From the IMG/VR virus record IMGVR_UViG_3300028862_000314, positions 1 to 59,862 of that record: DNA of 59,862 bases; one strand, given 5' to 3'. Shown here in pieces: positions 17,246-29,200 of this stretch. The notes under the pieces are model-generated. The model searched no databases and was not told where the DNA came from. It saw nothing but the letters and a program-made list of their open reading frames with translations. The stretch is from a virus. Every line of letters starts with the position of its first letter. Position 1 is the first letter of the stretch. Made by a program: the position numbers and the translations under genes.

Positions 17246-20200
17246 TTATTTCAGATTTATTTTGTACTTCTTTTCAAGGGTTCCAACCTGAGTTTTAAAT
17301 ATTTTTGCTGCATTCTCCGCATCTGTCTTGTATTTTAACATTGCTTCTGAACTTGTGGCGTTTTCTGCGTTATTTTCGATGTTTTTAATATTCTTATCAG
17401 CTAATTTGGTGATGTATGTAAGCTCGTTCATGAACTGGTATTTGTTCATCATCTGTAAAGCCTCTTTAGGATCATCCTTTTTCAAATTATTAATCTGATA
17501 TTTATATTCATCAACTGCTTTTAGTGCGTTGTAGTAGGTTGACATCGGGTTGCTGTCCTGTGAACGTCCTAAATAACGGTAGAATAACGGAACGTCCCAT
17601 TCATTCATTTTACCATCAGGGGTAACAGCGTTATAGGCTGTATTGAATACCTGTCTGAAGAACTTAACCCTTCCACCTCCAACAGTTTCAGATACATGCT
17701 GAATATCGGCAGGGTTCCAGTCAAATAACATAGTTTTTAACGTGTTATCCTCTTTTAATCCTGTTTCTGGATCTAGTCCCTGCCCGGCTTTAGTATACTC
17801 ATTACCACCACCAAACTCATTAAGCCATTGTGTAGCCTGTACTAAAGGCTCAAAGGTTGAATTTAATCCTTCCTGTGATCCCGGAATACGATCTTCTAAC
17901 TTTGTAGTAAATTGCTCTTTGTGTACCTTCTTCCCGGCAAAGTTTTGATTTACGGCTATATCATAGGCAGGAGTTAAAGCGGTAGGAACCAGGGTGCGTC
18001 CCAGATCATCACCACTTACATTAAATGGAGTTAATGCACCGGTTAAATTTTTCAAGTTACTAGCTGCAAACTCTCCGGCAGAAAGTTTACCCATTGCAGC
18101 CATTGTAGAAGTAACTCCTAATGCGTAAATAGCCCTAAAGAATTGTGGTAAAGGAATCTTAACATATTTGCCATCACCCCTATTTATGATAAGGTTATTA
18201 AGTTTATCGTAATCGGGAATGTTATCATACGTATTCTCTCCTCCCTCATCATCCGGCATAGTCATGTATGCTAATATAGCTTGAAGAACTCCCAATGCAA
18301 AGAATGAACCTAAAGCATATCCGAATTTAGCCTTGTTTTCTTTCCCCATTTTATAAATTCCGTATGTAGCCGATACGGTAGGCTTGAAGAACGCAAACAA
18401 CTGATTAAATACAGTGCTGGCCTGGCCTGTCCTGTCAAAGTCAACAGTAGCCTCTTTACTTGCTAAAGCTGCTTGTTCTGAACTCTGCCCTGCCATTTTA
18501 CGGCTTACGAATACGGCAAAACGGGAACTTTGTTCTGACATATCCATAACATAGGTCATTAACTCTGCCCCCTTGCGAAGTGGATAGTTATAAAATACCT
18601 TGTCTTTACCCGACAACTTACCGGTTCCTTTCCCGAAATCTGCTTCTTTTGCCCTTATCCTGTTAATTTCCTTCTCAATCTTCTCTGCTGACTTCTCAAA
18701 ACTTTCAAGCTGCATCCATCCGGTTGGTCCTCCCGAATCTTTCCACATCTTATAAAGGGTATCAAGTACTCTTTGCTCTCCGTACTGTTGTATTGCCGAT
18801 ACAATAGATTGTTTATTGTGTAGCCCTGCAGTTATTGTTTCTGCCTGTGATAACGGGTTTAGTTGTTTCCTAATATCCCGGTGAATAGTACCGAATGATT
18901 TACCCGTTACAATCTGCCTGATGAACTGTCCGGCCTCTCCTTCTTTCCTGATACCCTCCGTAATTGCTGCATACGGTAAGTCAATAAACATAAAGTTATT
19001 CAGGAAGAAGTTAGGGTTTTTACCGGTGAAATTAGCCTTCATAAACTGAGTAAGTTTACCCATCCATGAATTACCTAGCCACTTTGAAGTTTCTTTAAGT
19101 AACACATTCTCTCCCTTTATGCTTTGCGCTACATGAGGATCGCCTAAAACGAGTGTAAACCTATCCCCGTTATCGTAGCCCATAATCTCATGTTTCTCTG
19201 CTGTTGCCCTTGTCCTCTTTGCTTCGTGTGCGTTACCCTTGAAAGGTGCTTTAATATACATATACTGCCCCATTGCAGGATTATCTTTATTCATCCTGAA
19301 TAACTGAAGGGCTGTACGTGCTATCTTATTTTTAACACTTGTCATGATAGCTGAATGTGCCATCTGTCGAATGTAGGGTAATGGATCACCAGGCTCAGAA
19401 GTACGGCCTTTAGCTTTTATTGTGGCCTTAACATAAGTTTGTGAAGTAATACCCTGTCCTTCGTTGTTTACATAATCGTAAAAGTCCTCCGGGTTAGGGT
19501 TCATTTCGTCATATTCCCATCCGCGCAAAGGAATGTAATATTTCCGATCATTAAACTTGTCGTGATCTTCTTTTGTGATAACACTATGTAAATACAGATT
19601 ATCAATAGTAAAATCAGTTGAAGCCTTTACCTTGCTCCAAAGTGAATCAATAAGATTAGGGCTTATTTTCTGTTCAAATTCCTTAACAATCTGTTCAACC
19701 GTTTGCCTGTTCCATGAATCTTCCGGATCTTCACTTATTGCCCTTATACCCTCGTTGTCGTTTCTCTCAATAGCTGATTTAGCTTTAAGATAACGCTGAA
19801 TTTCTTTTGATGAAACGTGCTGTTGGTCGATAAGGTGAGCTATCTCCGTTTGCAGGTCCGTGAATACTCCTTCGTCAAATGTATCAACCAGGCCTTTTAT
19901 TAAGCCCTTCCTTCGCCTGAGCAAACTGTAAACGTCAAATAGTTTCAATCCCTTTATTCCGTCCTTTGCCATTTCCTGCTGCCAAAGGTCAACACTGTGT
20001 ACGTTTTCAGCAATCCAGTCTGCAAACCTATCTCCATAATCTTTCTTCCCGATGATGCGTTTCATTTGCATTCCTGCAAATTGTGGTCTTTCTGCATCTA
20101 CCGTAGGATTAACCGAAGGAGGGATATTGTTGTTGGAGGAATGTTTGAGTAAATTAACGCTTCCTTCCCCTAAGAGTTCTCCTGCGAATCTTGGTCTGTT

Positions 20201-23200
20201 TTGCGAACTGCTAAGTACAGTTCCCATGCTGTCATTTCCGGATTCTCCTTGTGAAGTCTGGCTTTCTCCGCTATCTGTTCCTGTGTTAGATAGGTTGCTA
20301 TGTGAATCCCCGATGGGCTTGTTATATAAAACCTTTCTGTTTGTTCCATAATATAGGGTGCTTATAAATCGTCTTTCAAAGTTATCAATTATTTCTTTAC
20401 CCTCGACAACATCCATAATCTGTTTGTATGTCAATGGTTCTTCGGTAGGGATAACACCGTTTACTATCATTCCCTGTATGGTATATGCTAATGCTTCGTC
20501 TGCCCTGTCGTATTCGGTGTAATCGTCATAACTTTTATTAAGCATACCGTCAATGCTCTCATATCCTTTAAGGTCATGGAAGTATTGTAGTATCTGGCTT
20601 CTTCGTGCTGATAGAAACGCTCTGTTATGTGCATGTACTGTTTCGTGTATGATGGTAGGACGTATAGATTCCATTGAAGGAACACGGCTGGCGATAACTA
20701 CAATATGTCTGTATGTGCCATCAAAGAAAGCATCTGCCGATTTATCAAGGAGTGCATCTTCAATCTCTTTCATGTGTCCTGAACTGGCTTTATTGTCAAA
20801 GTACCAGTTTCTTACGTCCTTTTCGCTTTGAACTACGAGTAAAGGTGTTTTGTTTTGGAGTTCTGAAAGTATTGATTTGGCCTCGGTATTGATTAAGGAA
20901 TGACGTTCTGGTAATGGGAGGTTGGTGAAATCGGTTTGCTCAATAGAAAAAGATGAATTTATCTGTCCCTGTAAATAAACCTTCTGCCTTTCGCTTACGT
21001 CTTGCGTTTCTGAAATCCTTTTCAGATGATCCCCCGCAAACTCACTGTTAGAGTGTTTCATTATCGAATTTTCATCCGGGAACGCAAAAGCCTTATCAAC
21101 AAACTTCTGCCTGCTTTCCAGGTCGGGAAACCTAAACCCTTTACTCCATTTATCCCAGAATCCCCCAAATGATTTAGCGTGATCTTTGATAATAGCGTAT
21201 TCATCCGAAGCTATACGGTCACCCAATTTCACCATATACAGGTCTGCGCCCGTCTGTGTGTGCTTAACTGTTTCAAGTGTATAAGGAGCATCTATTTTAA
21301 TTACGTTGTCATTGGAGGGAGTTATGCTAGGCTGCTGTGGCTGTGATTCCCCTACATTAAGCCTTTCGTTTACCGTTACATCTTCCAGCGCATCAAATAA
21401 ATCCTCAATCTTTTCGATATGGGAGTAATCAAGGTTTTCCGGATAGCTGTATTTGCTGTTTTGTTCGTTGAATCTCCTGCTAGCCTCGGCCTGTATTTCA
21501 TCCGTTGAAAGAATGGGTTTACCGGCTAAATAATTACGTCCGTTCTCTGCCCCTAATTCGTTTGCAAACTGCCTTTCCGACTTATGCTCATATTTATCAA
21601 TAACAACAATACGTGTCGAAACACTTGTTCCTGCTTGTTTGAATGTTACTGATGGTAGTTTAATGCTTGCTACTAAATGAGCATCCGGATTAATCTGTTT
21701 CCCGTTCTCGTCAGTACCATAAAGGAAAGTATCAAGCCTGTCCGACATTTTACCTTCGGGGATTAAAGCAACAATACGTCCACCGTTTTTAAGGTGCGTA
21801 AATGCTTTTGCCACATGGTCCATTGCGGTTTTACCACCACTACCAAAAGGGGGATTCATTGCAATACCGTGAAACTTATTAACGATATTCAGGTTTTCAA
21901 ATGTATCGTTAATGATTTTACGTGTTCCCCCACCGGAACGTGCATTCAGTTTTGAGAATAAAGCATGTGAAGGCTCAACGGCTGTTACTGTTGCGTATTC
22001 AGGAAACCACATAGCTATTGCCCCGTGTCCTGCGCTTGGTTCCAGTGCTGATTCTTCAAACTGCAATCCTAACCATTCCACCATCTTCTGACCTACTGGC
22101 TCCGGAGTAGCGTAATAGTCTGTCCCCTCCCTTTGATCTCTGAGCCCTGTGGTCTTTTGCAGGGTGTTATATACCAATACTGCCCTGCGGAACTCTGAAA
22201 GCTGCTGTTGTGCTTTTTTATCGTATTCCTTGCCTCCTTTTCCTTGTTCAAGGTTTGGATCATCGGTTTTAGAGTTCCACAATACACCTTCTGCGAATGA
22301 ACGGAGTAAATCACGTGCCTGATCGCCTACTGCTAAGTTTTCGGTAGTACTTAATTTCTTGTTTACGTTACGTCCGAAGTTTTCAATCTCCATATCAAGC
22401 CCTAACAAAGGGTTTTCAAATATGGCGTTTGATTCCTGACCTATACGGAATATCCTACCTTCAATCTGCAATGCTGTTGTAGATGAAATAGGCATTGACA
22501 AGCTCATAAGGACTCTCTGGTTCTTGCCGGATGTGTCGTGTAATGAAATACCTTCTTTCCCGGCTTCTTCCTGTACAACGATTATATCGACTCCGGAACC
22601 GTCTTTATTGAACTTGGCAATATTTGCAGGTTTGTTGGCTTTTGATACGTCACCGTTAATTAATGCTACCCTGTCAGTACCGAATGCTGCTTGTATTTGT
22701 TCAATGGCAGGATTATAATTAAGGGTTTGCTCGTATGCTAAAAGATCAGCGTACTTATCCTCAAAGTTATTAGCCTGTGATAGTGCTAAACGTGCTTTTT
22801 CTTTATTTTCTGCTGATGAATTGGTATCATTCAATACCTCATTAGCCATACTTACCGTCCTGTCAATAATAGTTTTGAATGGGGGTGATACATTGGCTTG
22901 TTTCCTTCTGTGGAATACAACGACTTTACGACCTAATGCAAGGTGTTTTTCAATACGTGGTATTACCATAGAAGCCTTTAAGGATTCAAAAAGCTGTGTT
23001 GTATAGTTATAATCATAAAATACGTCACGTGCTGCGCTCTGCAGTCCTTCAAACTCTTTGGTTTCGTAATTGAAAATATCATTCAGTCCGTTATTGAATA
23101 ACTCTGCGTTATCGAGTGCTACTAACGGGAACTCACGGGAGTAATCCATATCACTTTCAATAGCACGTCCCGACATTACACCCTGGCTCATTAGCTTCTG

Positions 23201-26200
23201 AGCAAATTCAACCTCCTGCATTGCTATTGCTTCGGGGTTTGAATGCTCTTTAGTTTCCAGTTGGTGATGTTTCCACTGATACGCACTACCGAAGTTTTCA
23301 AGGAAGAAACGACTTTCAGCATCTACCCTGCTTCCTCTTGCATTGGTTATTTCTTCGCCTGTATAGTCAAATAATACCCTGTTAGCATAGCGTAAATTGA
23401 AATGCCCTTTAAATGGTGTTGCTGAAAGGAATACTACTTTGGTATTTTCGTATGCTCTCTTTGCACGTTCAAGTAATGCAGGTTCGAGTTCTTTCTTTTT
23501 GGCTTCCAGATCATCAATAACCTTTGATAATACCTTTACTGCTGCTTCTGATGCTGCCGGATTAGCTGCATTGTCATTATTCAGGGATGCGTTAAGTTCC
23601 CTGTATTGGGTCATAGCTTCCCTGTGCTTAATCCAAACAGGGTGAACGTCAGTTATTCTCTGAAATGCTGTTGATACCGATACGTTGCTTAATCCGAAGT
23701 GTGCATAGGTAGTTGCTGATGCTGTACCTTTCTTTTCTTCCATTAACCGGTGTGATTCATCGTAAACGATTAAATCAAGGTCACGGTTTTTTAAAGCATC
23801 ATTTGAACGGAAATTTGCATAAGTACAAATGTTTATTCCTTTCCCGGCTGTCTTGGTATCTTCAAGGTTAGTAATATCAAGTCCTAAGTTAATGCCGTCT
23901 TTTATCCAGTCTTTAATCTTAGGTTCTGAGGGAACAACAATAAGTATCTGCCCCTTACCTTGCTTGGCAAAACGTTTAATAATTCCTAATCCCGTGAATG
24001 TTTTACCTGTGCCGGTCCCGTTGGTAAACAGAATACCCTTACCGTTGGCAAGGTCTTTTGTTTTGTGCGCTTCTGAGAAGAATCGGGTTTCTGCTTTCAG
24101 AACATCATCCTGTTGTTCGTCTAACAGATATGGGAGGGTTTGGCGAATGTTCGCCTCATCCATTAACTTAACTGGTATGGATTCGTTTTGCTGCTGTTGT
24201 ATCAGCCTTTTGGCTGTGCGCTGCTGAAACGTTTCTGGTAATCCTTCATTATTTGTGCCGTCTGGCTTACCTGTAACGATGTCATTGACATTATGTCCTT
24301 CTGGGCTATCAATGCTGCTTCCTCTGCCGTCAAAATCTCCGGCATCATTGTTCGTAACGATTGGTTTCGGGTCCGCTTGATATACTTCGTTATCGCCTTG
24401 TTCTCCAGGTAAATTGGCAAAAAGGCCACCACCGCCCTCGCTACGGTTTCGTCTGACTGCTTTTCCACTTCCTGCCGGAGTTTCATTTCGTACCGGTTCG
24501 CTGCTTCCTCGTCCACTGAGAACAGGAGTTCCATTTTCGGGTACTTCATTGGCACTGTTTCCGCTATCTGGTTGGCTACTTCCTGGTCTATCTGGTACAT
24601 CGTTGTTATTTTTGTCAAAGTTACGACCTAAATCGCTGTTTTTGTCCTCTTTAGGTGAATTTATTTTGTATGTGTACGCTCGTACTGCTGTGAAATCATC
24701 AAGTCTTGCATCTTCATTTTCAAGTAAGAAAGAAGCATATCCCTTTTTACAGGCTGAAAGCAATTCGGGAGAAATAGGAACGCCCTTAGATTCAATACCT
24801 GAAATAATATCAGCGAATTTATAAACGCCTTGTTTGGTGAAAGCATCTACAAGTTTAAATCCTGCTGCGTTTATCTTTGAAAGCTGCTCAGGGGTTTTAT
24901 CTGATGGCCCGTTGGAGTGTTTTAATATCGTGTTATCTTCTTCACCCAATAAACCTAGAAGATCGTTAAGAGCATTGTCAATATCATCATTCTGTTTGAT
25001 AACTTGTTTAATGGCATCTCCGGCAAACTTTGGCTTTTCAGCTTTTACTTTTGGTTCAGCAACTTTCTTTTGTTTGCTTCCTGCACTGCCCGTGTTAACC
25101 TTTGGAGCCTCGTTAACTGTTCCTCCGTCTGACAACTGAGCATTAAAAGTTCTGGCTTTGTTAAGGGTTGATTTTCGTTGACCGACTGCGTTGTTTTCGA
25201 TTTCATCTAATATTTCCTCCTTAGTTTGAACTTTATCGTTAAATAATCCTAACTGTCCGTTTTTATTTGCTGTTGCAATCTCGTTATACGAGTTGAAGAA
25301 TGATTTTGTATCTGTCTGATTGCCGGTTAATACGTCTGCAAGTAGTACCTCTGTTAAATTGTAAGGTGTAGTATCGAACATATCAGGCAAAGAAACCATA
25401 TCATAAACGCTTCCAAATTCACCTGAACGCATTTTGCCTAAAAGAACTACAGCCCCATTCATTTCGGGAAGTATTGAATATTCCCCTAGTGCCTGGTTCT
25501 CTAACAAAGGTAAGATACTTTTCGTTATTCTCAACCTGTATTGTTTCATTCCCTCTATATTCATCATACGAATAGAGGATTCGTCCATTACGCTACCGAT
25601 AAGGACTGTTTCAATCATATCCTTTCCTATGGCTGAAAAGGTTTTACCGTCAAGTATTTCGGCAATATCCATTGTGGTTATAATACCACTATCAACCATT
25701 AAGTCAATAAGTTCATTAGTTGCTGACGTACTGGCGTAGGCATCTGACATAGTATCAAACCTATCCAATACCCTTGCAATCTTCCGTACCTGTTCCGGCT
25801 TAATTGTTTTACTGATCTTGATAGCACGTTCTACCTTGTTTTGTGTCTTTTGGTCAGAAGCGTTGAACTTAGCAAATGTTTCAGTAGTATATTCCGGTGT
25901 TTCGTTCATTTGGAATATTACCCTGGGATTTTTAAAAGAAGATACTTGTTCGGGAGTGAACCCGTACATATCCGCATCCTGCATAAGCTGTTCTACATAA
26001 CTTGCATCTGTTCCATTTCCGGCTGCAAGTTCTCCACTCATGGTACGGTTATTACCTGATACTACAATTCCATCAGGAGAAACAATAACAGGATTATCAA
26101 GTGCTTTACCGTTGTATTGGTTAGCAATATCAATTACCTGTGCTTGCGCTGCCTTATCAGATCCATAATCACGATCATTAACTGTCTTTCCGTCTGGTGT

Positions 26201-29200
26201 TGTCGGGAATCCTTCGTTTTGTGAAAAGTTTAATGGGTTATGTGAAGGCGTAACCGTACCCGACTCTACAAGCATATATTTACCTGCAATTCGTTCATTG
26301 TTAGGTAGGGTAATTATCTTTTCCCGTCCCTCAATTTTAGGCGAATTGTTATATTTGCTTACAGCTACTTCTCCGGCTTTCCCCGGGAGTAGTTTATTAA
26401 TAACCGGCTTAATTACTCTAGGCGCAAGTGTAGGCACTTCCCCCTGTACCTTATCGGGTACAGATTGTACCCCTGTTGGCTCGTTTGTACCCGTTGGGGT
26501 ATTGCCTAATGATTCTTGTAGGTGCTGATCTCTTTCTTGGTCGCGTCTTTTCTTTTCTTCCCTATTTACCTTATCAATATCGTTTAATTCTTGTTCGGTA
26601 TAGTTTTTTGATGGATCATTGCTACCAACAATTACTTTTGCCGGATAAGTGACTATTCCCGTGTCGGTATCAATAGTTCCTCCATCTATTAGGCTAATAA
26701 TATAATCTCCGTCAGATGGATTCCTTGAAATGTTTAGCGATACGGCTACCTTATTAAAATCATATTTACTTCCTACCTCTAATTCGTAATACTCAACACC
26801 AATTTGTTTTAGCGATTCAACATATTCTTGCTTTTTATTGTTTATTCTATTTTCTATTTCGGGGGTTATAGTGCCTTTTTTGTTTAGATTCTCACGTATT
26901 GTTTCTAGGGACGATATAGCACTAAGCACTGATTCTGAATACTTTTTCTTAGCATCAAATACTGCATATTCATCACTATTAGGATCGTTTTTTATCTGAT
27001 CTAAATTGGGCTGATCTATAATATGCTTTGTAGTCCGTTCTATCCTTTCATCAACTTTCTTTTCAAACTCACTTGTTGCATTTTCTGCAACAGCTGGTTC
27101 AACCGTAGCCGTATTGTCTATGGTTGGCGCATTACCAGAAATGGCGATGCCTCCTTCGTTGCCCTTACTATCTTTACTTTCGTTATCATTCGGGGTCGAG
27201 TGGGAGGCATCGGACCGCACATCGCTAATATTACTATTAGCAGTAGAAGTCACTGGTACAAAGTTAGTAATTAATCCTTCGAGTTTTGCCTTTTGCTCGG
27301 TTAGTTTCTTTATTTCGTGTTCAATTTTTATAGCCTCGTCTAAATCGGAAATATTTTCCTGTTTCTTTTCTGCTTTAGCTATTTTATCGGTAACGGTTTT
27401 AATTATATTATTCAGATAGGTTGTAGCTTTTTCTTCACCAAAAGTATCTTTAAGATAGTTTAGCTTTTGGGTATCATCCATTTGCTTAGTATCTACATTA
27501 CCATCTTTATCGAGTGGGTAATTATTCAACTGTACGTTATTATCGGACGGTTGAACTGTCAACTGTTCTGGATTACTTGACGGTTGCTGTGCTTCAACTA
27601 TACTTTGCTGTTGTGCTAAAATTATATTTTGCTGCTCAATCTGCTGTGCTTGTTCGGCAAGTAGTTGTTCTGCTGGCTGTGCTTCCCAGGTAGTAGGATC
27701 GAAGTCTGTAAAGGGTACGGTAGATACCTTCCCGTTTTCATCTAAGATAATCGGAGGTTGTGAAGGATCTATATTGTCAAGGTCCGGTTTACCTTCTGCG
27801 TTAAGAGTTACACCTGATTTAATGAAATAAGGCTTACCATCAGCATGAAGGTTTGTTATTAAATGCGTTCCGTTATCGTTGAGGACTGGTGTAATCTTAT
27901 CGGAAAGGGCTTGTATGGGGTCCTGCTGTGGCGTAACGGGTGCTTGTGGTTCTGCTCCTGTTAACTGTCCTTGTATTGGCTGTTGTGGTGCTTGTGCTGC
28001 CTGTTCTGCCTGTGCAGTGATTGATTCGCCAGCCTCATAAGCTGATTTTAATATGCTTGCTTCTTTAGGATCGAGTGAAACAACCTTTTCAAAGTCACTT
28101 GCAGGTTCATTCCCAAAATCACCGTCAGATTTAACTACTGTATAATTATCCCCGTTACGTCCAATTACTTCAAAAACAGTTCCGTCCTTCTTGATACCAT
28201 AATTCAAAGTCTGGTTTGACTCTCTGGCCTTATCAATTCGATATGATGTTAATGCACGTCCGTAACCGGTAAGCAATCCCCCCATAACAAAACCACCTAG
28301 TGCAGCCTGCCATGTTTGAGTGCCTAATTCCTTCCAGCTTGCATCTTTATCATACAATCCGGCCTGTAATCCGTATTCAGATACCTGAGCGACAACTTCC
28401 TCAAATGCTTCTTCACCTGGTTGTAACAGGTATTTGTTATAAACAGTCTTTGCAATAGTGGGGTGTTGTGATAGAAACTTCTGGAATATCTCTTTGGCTC
28501 CCTTTTCCCCTGTTGTTTCAAGTATTTCTTTAGCAGCAAGTGTCTGCGCTGCCTTAGTCATATACTTACCCTTAACGAAACGTGAAACGGAACCTAATTG
28601 CTCTGTCCCTGTTTCAATAGCTGCAAACAATACGGCTAGCCCTAACTCTACTTCGGGATCGTAACCGGTTGAAGGTTTACCCTGCTTTATACTTTCATCA
28701 AGGTATTGATGGTATTGCTGTATTCCACTACCTGAACCCATTAAACCGAACACGGGCATAATTGCGCCTTGTGCGCCAGGAACTACCATTGCTGCTGCAA
28801 TAGGTAACATCTGTGGTAACATAGCAAAAGACTGCGCCACATTGGGGTTGGGTGCTTGCTGTATATCTTCTGCGCCTGATTTATTTAATGAGTTAGCCCA
28901 ATCACCTAGAATAGTTGTAGGTTTTGTAGCTAGTTCATTCCACATCTTTCGTTCTTCTTCCGGCTTGGTCTGATCTTCCGATAAAGAAGCAAATACTTCT
29001 CTCGTTGCTCGTTCTGCTGCCCCATAACCAGGTATTGCCGGATTTGATTCAGTCGCCATCCTTGCGACATAATCAGCACCCTGTAAAATAGCTGAACCCG
29101 TTTGTTTGAATCCTGCTTTTAATCCTTGTGTAACGTCACCGGGGGTTTGTCCTGCGTAGTTATCTTCCATGTTGTAACCAATACCTCCCGGCATAGTTAC

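Noticed and set aside
20052-20351. Plus-strand open frames across the giant gene
   Set aside because: Many long plus-strand frames lie opposite 17246-29548; they show no motif, start signals or conservation and are antisense shadows.
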